Shown: one piece after another, positions 8,990-16,764 of the stretch
Layout: each line of letters begins with the position of its first letter
Numbering within the stretch: position 1 is the first letter of the stretch
Notes under the pieces: model-generated
The model's input: the letters and a program-made list of their open reading frames with translations, nothing else
The model's database searches: none
What the model was told of the DNA's origin: nothing
Program-made: the position numbers and the translations under genes
Source of the DNA: Spirochaetia bacterium
GTDB taxonomy: Bacteria; Spirochaetota; Spirochaetia; Treponematales; Breznakiellaceae
Reading direction: 5' to 3'
Length of the DNA stretch: 64,000 nucleotides
Assembly: GCA_025997715.1 (NCBI GenBank)
Contig: BNUY01000001.1
Span: 1 to 64,000, forward strand

Positions 8990-9062
8990 GCCACCTTAGC
9001 TCAGTTGGTAGAGCAGCAGACTGAAAATCTGCGTGTCTGGAGTTCAATTCTCCGAGGTGGCA
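8990..9062 (+). tRNA. tRNA-Phe (GAA)
   Basis: A 73-nt cloverleaf. The acceptor stem GCCACCT pairs with AGGTGGC (9055-9061), with A as discriminator. The D arm is GCTC...GAGC, the anticodon stem GCAGA/TCTGC with loop CTGAAAA (anticodon GAA), and the T arm TGGAG/CTCCG with TTCAATT. CCA is not encoded. The tRNA stands alone between the flagellar operon and an accessory lipoprotein gene; no attachment-site duplication was seen nearby. Confidence 0.97.
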
Positions 9063-9103
9063 GTTTTAATTCATCATGAGCCAGTTCCAAAATAGAAGAA
9101 TTT

Positions 9104-9194
9104 TTAACCGCAAAGGCGCCGAAGGCGCGCAAAGGGGAAGAGAAGACCCCTTCGGGACCTGGCTATCCCTCATCTTCCTTTGTCGCCTTCGGCT
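9104..9194. repeat. Dispersed AACCGC-AAGGCG repeat with inverted arms
   Basis: TTAACCGCAAAGGCGCCGAA begins a stretch in which GCCGAAGGCG (9118-9127) is perfectly repeated in inverse as CGCCTTCGGC (9184-9193). A close relative lies at 45190-45275, and AT-richer variants of the same theme lie near 49308 and 49385. It resembles the short palindromic intergenic repeats found in many genomes. It fills most of the 170-base gap between the tRNA and the next gene. Confidence 0.7.
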
Positions 9195-9232
9195 TAGTTC
9201 ATATCCTTGGTTGATTTTTTGAAGAGACGATA

Positions 9233-10594
9233 ATGAGATTGAAAATCCCCCTGTTTTGGCTGCCATGCTTTTTTGCGCTTCTCCTGACCCGGTGCGGGCC
9301 GATACCCCGGGAAGCCGGGACAAGTCCCGATCCGCGCACCGGGCCTAACCTGGTCATTTTTTTCGCGGAGAATGGCGTCACCCGACGGACGGCGCGGGCT
9401 ATTGCCCGGACAACCGGGGGGGATTTGTTTGATATTGGCGGCAAAAAACCCCTGCCGAATCTGCTTGGGTATGACACTTTTTTTGTGGGGGGCTCCCTCA
9501 CGGAAGGACGGATTGCGGCGCCTTTGGCGGATTTCCTTGCCCGGACAGACTTCATAGACGGCAGGGTTATCCCCTTTTGGACCAGTTGGGAGGAGACCGG
9601 GGATTTGAACGGGGAATTTGAAGCGCTTATCCGGGGTGGGCGGTTCCTCCGGGGCGGCGGTTTCCGGCTTGAAAAGTGGGTAAGGGCCAGGGAAATCAAC
9701 GAGAAGGTTGAGGGCTGGGCAGCCGCTCCCTTGGCGGAACTGGAGCTTCGCCAAGCCGCCGGGGGAGACCTGGCGGAGGACATGGCAAAGCTGTTTTCGG
9801 CGGCATATCCGGAACGGCTCGGCCCCGCAGTTTTCGAAGATGGCGATTGGACTGTTGAAATGGACGGGAAGCGCTGGCTTTTCGCCCAAGGCAGGTTTCT
9901 CCCCCAGGAGGATGCGGCCAGACCGGAGGAATTCCGCCCCCTGTACTTGTACCGCTATGCCCTCGAAGGCCGGGATGATCCAAATCCCTGGCAGTCCTTG
10001 GCTAATCAGATTCTTTCCCGGCGCTTATCCCCCGGTTCATACCGGGGCCGCCTGTCCCCAAACCCCGGCGCCCGCCGTTCTCCGTTTTATGAAACCCTCT
10101 GGCAGGCCCGTAGCAGGGAGGAGGCTTTTTCGCAGCAGCAACGGATTACTTTTTTGGGATGGTCTGTACGAATACACCGGAACATAGCCGCCCCGCTTAA
10201 CCGGGCGGAAGCGCGTATTGCGGCGCTGGCGGAAAAGGACCCGGAAATACAGGGGTGGATCAAAAGCCTGCACAGTATAACTGCCTGGAATTGGCGGAAC
10301 ATTGCGGGCAGCGAAAACCGCAGCTTTCATGCCTACGGGGCGGCAGTAGATCTGTTGATGAAGGCCCAGCCGGGCATGGAAACCTACTGGCAGTGGACGG
10401 CAGCCAAAGGGATTGACTGGCGTACCGTACCGCCCGAAAAGCGGCAGAGCCCGCCCGCTGCGGTGATCCGGATTTTTGAGGAACAGGGCTTTATCTGGGG
10501 GGGCAGGTGGCCCTGGTACGATACCATGCATTTTGAATACCACCCGGAACTGCTGATTTTTGGGACAGGGAGGGGAACGGGGGACAGCGTCTGA
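9233..10594 (+). CDS. Lipoprotein: flavodoxin-like domain fused to M15 peptidase
   Basis: 453 residues. A short signal ends in a lipobox-like LLTRC (Cys21), so the protein is probably membrane-anchored in the periplasm. Residues about 38-125 resemble a flavodoxin-like fold (NLVIFFAENGVTRRTARAIA, YDTFFVGGSLTEGRIAAPLA, VIPFWTSW). The C-terminus matches M15 D-Ala-D-Ala carboxypeptidases/endopeptidases: zinc ligands H366 and D373 (HAYGAAVDL) and H433 with D430 (YDTMHFEY). The peptidase is therefore probably active on peptidoglycan cross-links or stem peptides. The flavodoxin call is weaker; it may be a structural or degenerate domain. Confidence 0.75.
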   Translation: MRLKIPLFWLPCFFALLLTRCGPIPREAGTSPDPRTGPNLVIFFAENGVTRRTARAIARTTGGDLFDIGGKKPLPNLLGYDTFFVGGSLTEGRIAAPLADFLARTDFIDGRVIPFWTSWEETGDLNGEFEALIRGGRFLRGGGFRLEKWVRAREINEKVEGWAAAPLAELELRQAAGGDLAEDMAKLFSAAYPERLGPAVFEDGDWTVEMDGKRWLFAQGRFLPQEDAARPEEFRPLYLYRYALEGRDDPNPWQSLANQILSRRLSPGSYRGRLSPNPGARRSPFYETLWQARSREEAFSQQQRITFLGWSVRIHRNIAAPLNRAEARIAALAEKDPEIQGWIKSLHSITAWNWRNIAGSENRSFHAYGAAVDLLMKAQPGMETYWQWTAAKGIDWRTVPPEKRQSPPAAVIRIFEEQGFIWGGRWPWYDTMHFEYHPELLIFGTGRGTGDSV

Positions 10595-10634
10595 TATCGG
10601 GCGGCAGAGCGTGTTTTATCCTTCCGCTTGCGGG

Positions 10635-10662
10635 TTGCACCCACGGATTTTAATGGTATACT
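10635..10662 (+). promoter_or_regulatory. Promoter of the DUF262/HNH gene
   Basis: TTGCAC at 10635-10640, a 16-base spacer and a consensus TATACT at 10657-10662, about 75 bases before the GTG start at 10738. The sequence turns AT-rich from here on. Confidence 0.6.
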
Positions 10663-10737
10663 ATAGTCATGTGGTATCAATGCGGCCTGACCTTTACCCT
10701 CATAGGGACCAAGTCGGGAAAATAGGAGGATTCTCTC

Positions 10738-12438
10738 GTGGAAGCTCATAGCCTTACGTTAAGTGGGATTTTGGACGGTAATCGTATCCTTGAAATTCCT
10801 TTTTTTCAGCGTGCGTATGTCTGGGCTGAACCCCAGTGGGAACGATTTCTTGATGATATGGCAACCGTTTCTTCTGAAAAAACCCCCTATTTTCTTGGCT
10901 CCATAATACTAAAGCAGCAAATGACCGGCACTCAACGTCATGGAGATATTCGAACACTTATTGACGGTCAGCAGCGTCTGACAACGCTCTGTTTGTTTTT
11001 CAAAGTTCTTAGCCTGAAAATCAATAATTCAAAACTTGAAACCATCTATCGTCTTCGTATGACCGAACAAATTGCCATTAAGCACAATCACAATGATGAA
11101 GAATCATTCAATAAAATATTAAATCTTACAACATTAGATAATATAAATACAGAAAATAAAATCTCAGCGGCATACAATTTTTTCAAAAACAACTTAGATG
11201 AATCAATCATCAACTATCAGACTTTATTGGACAATTTACAATTTGTCGTTATTGACCTTTTGCTTGATGAGGACGAGCAGAAAATCTTTGATACGATTAA
11301 TTCTCTTGGTGTTAAATTGACAACCGCCGAACTTTTAAAAAATTATTTTTTCAATCATGATATTGAGTTATACGAAAAAAACTGGAAGGATATTTTTGAA
11401 ACCGATTCTGCCCGGAAATATTGGGATATTCAAATATCCGCTGGCCGGGTTACCCGGAGTCTTTTAGAGTTGTTTTTTTATTCCATCCTGCAAATAAAAA
11501 TTCAAGACCCCGTTCTTAATCTTAATTCGGAAGACAAAAAGAAATATGGCAAGGTTGAGGGGCTTTTCGATTCCTATAAAGAGTTTATTCAAAAATGCAA
11601 TATAAACCGTCTTGACCTTATTGCTGAAATTAAAGAATATGCCCAGTTGTTCCGTGATAATTTTGATGTTAAAATAGTTAAAAAAGAATTGCCTGCAAAT
11701 TTCTGTATGGAACGAATCAATGCAATAATTTTTGGTTTGGAAAATACAACCCTCATCCCCTATATATTGTTTTTATTAAACAATGTTAAGGATCAAACTA
11801 AATTAGAGGAAATATTCAATTATCTGGAATCTTATATCATACGGCGTATGATATGCCATGAAAACAACCGGAATTACAACCAGTTATTCGGCGACCGATT
11901 TATTACTCAAAGACTTTTAGATGTGGCTTCCATACGTAATTATATTGACACCCAGGATGATAAAATCAACTTTATGCCCAGTGATGCATCGGTAATGGAT
12001 AGCTTTCACCAATCAAAATTGACCAATAAGCAAGCTGCCGGTATATTGTATCTATTGGAAACCCGGATTCGCCCACGGCAATTTCATGCCACTGCCATGC
12101 TGGGCATGGGTAGTTATACCCTGGAACATATACTTCCCAAGAAATGGCGCAACCATTGGCCTGCATTAAAGACCGAAGCGGAAAATGCCAATCGGGACCA
12201 GAAACTTCTTACCCTGGGTAACTTAACCATTATCACTGCTGTTTTTAATTCGTCCATAAGTGATGCCACATGGGATATAAAGAAAGATGGTGATGGAAAG
12301 AATAAAGGATTTTCCGTCTATGCCGCCGATTTAGCTACCTTCTCCCCTTATTTAAGCAATAAATCTTGGGATGAGGCCGCCATTGAAACCAGGGCAAGTG
12401 ATTTAGCAAAATTAGCCATAGCGGAATGGAAAGTCTAA
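10738..12438 (+). CDS. GmrSD-type DUF262/DUF1524 (HNH) defence nuclease
   Basis: 566 residues. The N-terminal DUF262 (ParB-like NTPase) region has IPFFQRAYVWAEPQWERFLD and LIDGQQRLTTL. The C-terminal DUF1524 region has the HNH-like motif LEHILPKKW (His464) and a downstream GNLTIIT. This is the single-chain form of GmrSD, type IV restriction enzymes that cleave modified (for example glucosylated hydroxymethylcytosine) phage DNA; the actual target here is unknown. The start is GTG at 10738 behind AGGAGGA (10724-10730). The gene is AT-richer than its neighbours, consistent with horizontal transfer. A PIN toxin-antitoxin pair follows after 15 bases. Confidence 0.88.
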   Translation: MEAHSLTLSGILDGNRILEIPFFQRAYVWAEPQWERFLDDMATVSSEKTPYFLGSIILKQQMTGTQRHGDIRTLIDGQQRLTTLCLFFKVLSLKINNSKLETIYRLRMTEQIAIKHNHNDEESFNKILNLTTLDNINTENKISAAYNFFKNNLDESIINYQTLLDNLQFVVIDLLLDEDEQKIFDTINSLGVKLTTAELLKNYFFNHDIELYEKNWKDIFETDSARKYWDIQISAGRVTRSLLELFFYSILQIKIQDPVLNLNSEDKKKYGKVEGLFDSYKEFIQKCNINRLDLIAEIKEYAQLFRDNFDVKIVKKELPANFCMERINAIIFGLENTTLIPYILFLLNNVKDQTKLEEIFNYLESYIIRRMICHENNRNYNQLFGDRFITQRLLDVASIRNYIDTQDDKINFMPSDASVMDSFHQSKLTNKQAAGILYLLETRIRPRQFHATAMLGMGSYTLEHILPKKWRNHWPALKTEAENANRDQKLLTLGNLTIITAVFNSSISDATWDIKKDGDGKNKGFSVYAADLATFSPYLSNKSWDEAAIETRASDLAKLAIAEWKV

Positions 12439-12453
12439 ATAAAGGAGTCACGT

Positions 12454-12792
12454 ATGGAAATAATGACCGAAATAATTGATGCAGAGCGGCTATCACCAAT
12501 ATTCAAAATACCCGATACCATGAAGCACAGCCGGGTGGAAGTTACTATTCGGCCTATTGAAGAAACCAAACCAAAGGTCAATAGGGAAGCCCTTGAACGG
12601 TTCAGACGAAGTTTCAATTTGAAAGATCATTTGAAACAGAAATTGGCTGAAGGGGTACAATTTGATTTTGACGCCCAGAAAGTAATAGACGGCACAGAAA
12701 CCGAAGAAGAAATGCAGGCTCGTTTCAGGGCGGAGAAAAAAGTCTGGGCGGAGGACGTTGCAGAGAGGGCACGGAGTGGCGAATTTGACTAA
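12454..12792 (+). CDS. Antitoxin of a PIN toxin-antitoxin pair
   Basis: A 112-residue, charged helical protein with AGGAG-type Shine-Dalgarno upstream. The N-terminus (about 1-40, IDAERLSPIFKIPDTMKHSRVE) has the pattern of the short AbrB-like or Phd-like DNA-binding part of antitoxins, followed by long helices (LERFRRSFNLKDHLKQKLAE) that would bind the toxin. The assignment rests mainly on the neighbour: its 3' end overlaps the PIN gene. It probably represses its own promoter, possibly within the transcript of the DUF262 gene. Confidence 0.65.
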   Translation: MEIMTEIIDAERLSPIFKIPDTMKHSRVEVTIRPIEETKPKVNREALERFRRSFNLKDHLKQKLAEGVQFDFDAQKVIDGTETEEEMQARFRAEKKVWAEDVAERARSGEFD

Positions 12793-13180
12793 AAAAACAG
12801 TCCTTCTTGATACGAATGCGGTTCTCCGTTTTCTTATGCAAAATGACGAGGAAATGTACAGTCAAGTTGCCACATTATTGATAACCAATGACTGCGTTGC
12901 TACTGTAGAGGTTGTTGCCGAAGCAGTTTATAATTTACAGAAAAAATACAAGCTTACCCGTCAAGCCATTGCAGAAAGATTAAAGGATTTTTCTACCCTG
13001 CAAGAAGATTTATTACTTGAGGAAACGATCGTCTTATATGCCTGTAATCTCTATGCAGCCACCGATCTTGATTTTGTTGATTGCCTTCTTGATGGTTATG
13101 CAAAAATAAAAGGCAATCCTGTATTCACCTTTGATGGCGATTTGAAAAAACAATTGGGAGGTAAGTTACTTAATGGTTAA
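12776..13180 (+). CDS. PIN-domain ribonuclease toxin
   Basis: A 134-residue VapC-like PIN protein. It has the first acidic motif VLLDTNAVLRFL near the N-terminus, a central Glu (VEVVAEAVYNLQ) and the later acidic pair ATDLDFVDCLL, with FTFDGDLKK at the end. PIN toxins cleave RNA, often tRNA or mRNA, when their antitoxin is lost. I chose GTG at 12776 because GAGAGG lies seven bases upstream; TTG at 12758 and TTG at 12785 are alternatives. It overlaps the antitoxin by 17 bases. Confidence 0.85.
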   Translation: MANLTKKTVLLDTNAVLRFLMQNDEEMYSQVATLLITNDCVATVEVVAEAVYNLQKKYKLTRQAIAERLKDFSTLQEDLLLEETIVLYACNLYAATDLDFVDCLLDGYAKIKGNPVFTFDGDLKKQLGGKLLNG

Positions 13181-13198
13181 CATAGGAACCAATGGGCG

Positions 13199-13247
13199 TT
13201 GACCTTTCGTAGCGCCTCGTCTTGTATCTTGTAATACCTACAAGATA
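13199..13247 (+). promoter_or_regulatory. Promoter with overlapping palindrome, upstream of DUF362-Tat operon
   Basis: TTGACC (13199-13204), 17 bases, TTGTAT (13222-13227). The -10 box overlaps a perfect 9-bp inverted repeat, TATCTTGTA-ATACC-TACAAGATA (13225-13247), which has the shape of a repressor operator. The start codon of the first gene follows 35 bases later. No dedicated regulator gene is adjacent. Confidence 0.55.
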
Positions 13248-13281
13248 TATGCCATTATATATCAGACACGGAGGTGATAAA

Positions 13282-14202
13282 ATGGATAGACGTGAATTTA
13301 TAAAGAAATCGGCGGCTCTGGGCTTTGGCGCGGGGCTGCTCATTCTGCCTAAGGGGCTGCGGGGCGCGATTACCCTGGCCGCCCAGGAAAACAGGTATCC
13401 CGACCTGGTGGCCCTCAAGGGGGGGACGCCCCGGACCATGTTCGAGCGGGGGATGCGGGAGATCGGCGGCATGGGGCGCTTTGTCAGGAGCGGGCAGACC
13501 GTGGTGATAAAGCCCAATATGTCCTTTGACCTGGCGCCGGAATATGGGGCAAATACCTCCCCTGAACTGGTGGCGGCGGTGGTCCAGCAGTGCAAGGACG
13601 CCGGGGCGCGGCGGGTCCTCATTATCGACCATTCCCTTGCCCATTGGGAACGGGCCAGCAAAAACAGCGGTATCCTTGAGGCGGCGAAGAATGCCGGCGC
13701 GGTCTATGCCCAGGCCGAGCGGGAAGGCTACTATCAGAACGTTACCGTCACGGGGGGCAAGCGCTTGAAGGAAACGGCGATACACGAAGCGGTCCTGGAA
13801 GCCGATGTGTTTATCAATGTGCCGGTGCTGAAACACCATGGCGGCGCCGGGGTGAGCGGCTCAATAAAAAACCTCATGGGCTGTGTTTGGAACCGGCGGA
13901 CCTACCACTCAAACGGGCTCCAAACCTGTATCGCCGACTTCCTCTACGCCAAAAAGCCGGACCTCAACATTGTTGACGCCTACCGGGTCATCACCAGAAA
14001 CGGCCCCGGCGGCGGGAATCTGGCGGATGTGGCCCAGATAGGTTCAATGATCATATCCCCGGACATCGTGGCGGCGGATTCTGCGGCATTTGCATTGGTC
14101 AACCGGCGGCAGGGTGAAGTCGAGTACGTGCGCATTGCCTCGGAAGCGGGCTTTGGGCAGATGGATCTTTCAAAGCTGAACATCTCCCGCCTGAGCGTGT
14201 AA
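13282..14202 (+). CDS. Tat-exported DUF362 protein
   Basis: 306 residues beginning MDRREFIKKSAALGFGAG, a twin-arginine signal (RREFIKK) followed by a hydrophobic stretch. The body is DUF362, found in proteins linked to iron-sulphur and redox chemistry (VVIKPNMSFDLAP, VFINVPVLKHHGGAGVSGSI, SPDIVAADSAAFAL). Substrate unknown. The start at 13282 is set by GGAGGTGAT at 13270-13277. The polyferredoxin gene starts two bases after the stop, and tatA/tatC follow, so the protein is exported folded, probably with a bound cofactor, and may exchange electrons with the membrane ferredoxin. Confidence 0.88.
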   Translation: MDRREFIKKSAALGFGAGLLILPKGLRGAITLAAQENRYPDLVALKGGTPRTMFERGMREIGGMGRFVRSGQTVVIKPNMSFDLAPEYGANTSPELVAAVVQQCKDAGARRVLIIDHSLAHWERASKNSGILEAAKNAGAVYAQAEREGYYQNVTVTGGKRLKETAIHEAVLEADVFINVPVLKHHGGAGVSGSIKNLMGCVWNRRTYHSNGLQTCIADFLYAKKPDLNIVDAYRVITRNGPGGGNLADVAQIGSMIISPDIVAADSAAFALVNRRQGEVEYVRIASEAGFGQMDLSKLNISRLSV

Positions 14203-14203
14203 T

Positions 14204-15709
14204 ATGGCGTTCAGGTTGCGCAAAACGCCGGCACTTGTTCGTTGCCTCATCGCGCTTGTCGTACTGGGTCTTTTTATCTATGGATATCTTTCGCCTAACA
14301 TCAGCGCCAACGGCATACTGGCATTGCTGGTCAAGGGGCAGTTTTCCGCGGTGTTGTATGGGGCGGGCATTGCGGGCTTCGTCATTGTCATCCTCCTGCT
14401 CACCCTGGTTTTCGGCAGGGTCTTCTGTTCGGTCCTTTGTCCCCTGGGCGCCGCTCAGGAACTGTTCTGGCGGGCCGGCGCATTGCTGCGGCGCAAAAAG
14501 GGAAAACCGGAGCGAAAGGGGATTGTGCGCAGGGGTTACCGTCCGGCGCCGCGGGTGCGCTACGCAATACCGCTCCTTGTGGGCTTAGGGGTGGCGTTTT
14601 CGGTTACCCCACTCATGATGATCCTTGACCCCATCTCTACCTTCGGGCGGGGAATAGCCGCACTGCGCGGCTTGCTCTTTGGCGTCGGGTCTGCCGAGCA
14701 GCCATCGGCTTTTACGCTGATCCTGGTCATTCCAATGGCGCTCATACTGCTTGTCGCGCTCTTCCGTGGCCGGGCGTTTTGCAACTGGTGCCCGGTGGGC
14801 GTGACCCTGGGGCTGTTTTCGTCGGCCGCGCCGCTGGGCATGAAGGTTTCCCCGGGCTGTGTTGGTTGCGGGCTCTGCGAAAAAAAGTGCCCCACGGGCT
14901 GCATTGATTCTCGTAAAAAAACCATAGAGCGTGATCGATGCGTATTGTGCTTTTCCTGCGTCGATGTCTGTCCCACAGGGATTGTGGCCTATGGGCCGCA
15001 GGAGAAAGCGGCGGTTTCCGGTGAAGCACGGCGGGTCTTTTTGAAGGGCGCGGGCAAGGTTTCGCTTGTATGCGGCGCGGCGTATCTCCTGGGGCCAAGC
15101 CTCAAGCTGTTCCCGCGTTCGATGGAAGCCGCATCAGGCGCAGACCTGCCGATACTGCCGCCGGGGGCTAAAAGTGAGCGGCATTTCACTTCCCGCTGTA
15201 TCGGCTGTCATGCCTGTATCGCGGCCTGCCCTGCCAATATCATCACGGCGAAGGATGACCCGCATCCCCGCCTTGATTACACCGGAGAAGCGACCGCCGC
15301 CTGCCAGTATAACTGCGTCGAGTGCGGGCGGGTCTGTCCCACCGGGGCCATTACCCGCCTTAGCGTGGAGGAGAAACACCGGACCCGGCTGGCCCTGTCA
15401 ACCCTTTACTTTGAGCGCTGCGTGGTCAATACCCGGCATGAATCCTGCGGGGCCTGCGCAGAGGTCTGTCCCACCGGGGCGCTCACGATGATCCCCTACA
15501 GCGAGCCGGGGATTCCCTTCCTGACCAGGCCCGTGTACGATGAGCGGTACTGCATCGGCTGCGGCGCCTGCCTTGCGGCCTGTCCCGCGGAACCCCGGGC
15601 GTTTACCCTGGCGGCCGTGCCGGAACAGAGCCTTACGATCGGTTCACGCCCGCCGGAAGAATCCGGTGACGAACTTCGGGTGGATATTACCGATGATTTT
15701 CCGTTTTGA
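14204..15709 (+). CDS. NapH-like membrane polyferredoxin
   Basis: 501 residues. The N-terminal half has several transmembrane helices with two NapH-type cytoplasmic cysteine loops (VFCSVLCPLG, AFCNWCPVG). The C-terminal half carries a series of 4Fe-4S motifs: CVGCGLCEKKCP, CVLCFSCVDVCP, CIGCHACIAACP, CQYNCVECGRVCP, CGACAEVCP and CIGCGACLAACP. A hydrophobic stretch at about 280-305 separates the second and third motifs, so the last clusters may sit on the other side of the membrane. This would pass electrons from a quinol or cytoplasmic donor across the membrane to the exported DUF362 protein. The acceptor reaction is not known. Confidence 0.9.
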   Translation: MAFRLRKTPALVRCLIALVVLGLFIYGYLSPNISANGILALLVKGQFSAVLYGAGIAGFVIVILLLTLVFGRVFCSVLCPLGAAQELFWRAGALLRRKKGKPERKGIVRRGYRPAPRVRYAIPLLVGLGVAFSVTPLMMILDPISTFGRGIAALRGLLFGVGSAEQPSAFTLILVIPMALILLVALFRGRAFCNWCPVGVTLGLFSSAAPLGMKVSPGCVGCGLCEKKCPTGCIDSRKKTIERDRCVLCFSCVDVCPTGIVAYGPQEKAAVSGEARRVFLKGAGKVSLVCGAAYLLGPSLKLFPRSMEAASGADLPILPPGAKSERHFTSRCIGCHACIAACPANIITAKDDPHPRLDYTGEATAACQYNCVECGRVCPTGAITRLSVEEKHRTRLALSTLYFERCVVNTRHESCGACAEVCPTGALTMIPYSEPGIPFLTRPVYDERYCIGCGACLAACPAEPRAFTLAAVPEQSLTIGSRPPEESGDELRVDITDDFPF

Positions 15710-15733
15710 TATGTTTATAACAGAGGAGTTTGT

Positions 15734-15964
15734 ATGCATTTAGGAGCAGGAGAGATAGCGTTACTAATCGTGTTGGCACTGATACTGTTCGGCGCGAAAC
15801 GGCTGCCCCAGGTGGGACGCGCCGCCGGGGAAGCCATACGGGAATTCAAGTCCGCGTTCAATGGCGTGGGCACATTGAAGGATGACGTTAAGACGGAGGA
15901 CGGACACGCAACAGCCGCCGGGAAGCAGGCCGATGGCGAAGGAACAGAAAACAAAACCGAATAG
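15734..15964 (+). CDS. tatA: Twin-arginine translocase subunit TatA
   Basis: 76 residues with the TatA/E layout: a short periplasmic N-terminus, one transmembrane helix (EIALLIVLALILF), the FGAKRLP hinge, an amphipathic helix (VGRAAGEAIREFKSAFNG) and a charged tail. TatA forms the transport element of the Tat system. GAGGAG lies at the right distance from the ATG. No separate tatB is seen, so this is a minimal TatAC pair in which TatA serves both roles. Confidence 0.93.
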   Translation: MHLGAGEIALLIVLALILFGAKRLPQVGRAAGEAIREFKSAFNGVGTLKDDVKTEDGHATAAGKQADGEGTENKTE

Positions 15965-16703
15965 CGATGGGGATTTGAGCGAATGGACCGAACACCTTGA
16001 GGAACTTCGCCGCCGGATAATCGCCGTACTGACGGTATTTACCGTCGCAGCTATCCCCGCCTTCGCCTTTTCCGAACAGATTGCCGACTTCCTCATGACG
16101 CCGGTGGCGGATCTAGGCCTTGCGCTCTACACCTTCAACCCCGCCGAAAAATTTCTTGCCTACCTCAACCTTGCGGTCTGGACCGGTGCGATCGTTGCCG
16201 CACCTTTTTGTCTTTTGCAGATCGGATTATTTGTATGGCCCGCCCTCAAAGGAAGGGAACGCCGGTGGACCCTGACGGCGCTGCTTGTGGTCCCGGTACT
16301 GTTTGTTGCAGGCTCCGGCCTGGCCTATCGGTTCCTTTCGCCGGTGGTACTGCGGTTCTTCCTGCGTTTTGCCTCAGGAGACGGCATTCAGCCGCTTTGG
16401 GGCTTCAAAGAATATCTCGCCCTGCTCTACGCACTGATGCTTGCGGCGGGCCTGCTTTTAGAGACACCACTCTTGCTGCTATTCTCCTTCGTCCTTGGAA
16501 TAACCACACCGAAAAAGGTGGCCCGCTTCCGGCCCCACATCATCATTATGATTTTTCTGGCCGCCGGCATCTGCACGCCGCCGGATGTCATTTCACAGGC
16601 GGCTCTCGGTGTGCCGCTGTACTTGCTTTTTGAGCTGACGCTTTTTATCGGCGGGTTTTTATCGCGAAAAGACGGAGCGATGCGGCCCGGGAAAGAAGCA
16701 TAA
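15933..16703 (+). CDS. tatC: Twin-arginine translocase subunit TatC
   Basis: 256 residues with six predicted membrane helices. The N-terminal receptor motif is WTEHLEELRRRI, and the protein ends with the basic tail SRKDGAMRPGK. TatC recognises RR signal peptides, here presumably that of the DUF362 protein three genes upstream. The ATG at 15933 lies inside tatA (32-base overlap); an in-frame ATG at 15882 would add 17 residues that do not look like TatC. It ends the operon; a minus-strand lipoprotein gene converges on it. Confidence 0.93.
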   Translation: MAKEQKTKPNSDGDLSEWTEHLEELRRRIIAVLTVFTVAAIPAFAFSEQIADFLMTPVADLGLALYTFNPAEKFLAYLNLAVWTGAIVAAPFCLLQIGLFVWPALKGRERRWTLTALLVVPVLFVAGSGLAYRFLSPVVLRFFLRFASGDGIQPLWGFKEYLALLYALMLAAGLLLETPLLLLFSFVLGITTPKKVARFRPHIIIMIFLAAGICTPPDVISQAALGVPLYLLFELTLFIGGFLSRKDGAMRPGKEA

Positions 16704-16764
16704 GGGGATTTTGCTTTTATATTGGGAGAAGCCATCCGGCAGGACAGCTCCTTCCCATAAAAAA

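Noticed and set aside
8990-9062. tRNA-Phe as integration site of a mobile island
   Set aside because: No duplicate of the tRNA 3' end and no integrase gene is seen in the following 15 kb.
16704-16764. Bidirectional terminator between tatC and the lipoprotein gene
   Set aside because: TGGGA...TCCCA arms can pair, but the stem is interrupted and the loop long; too weak to call.
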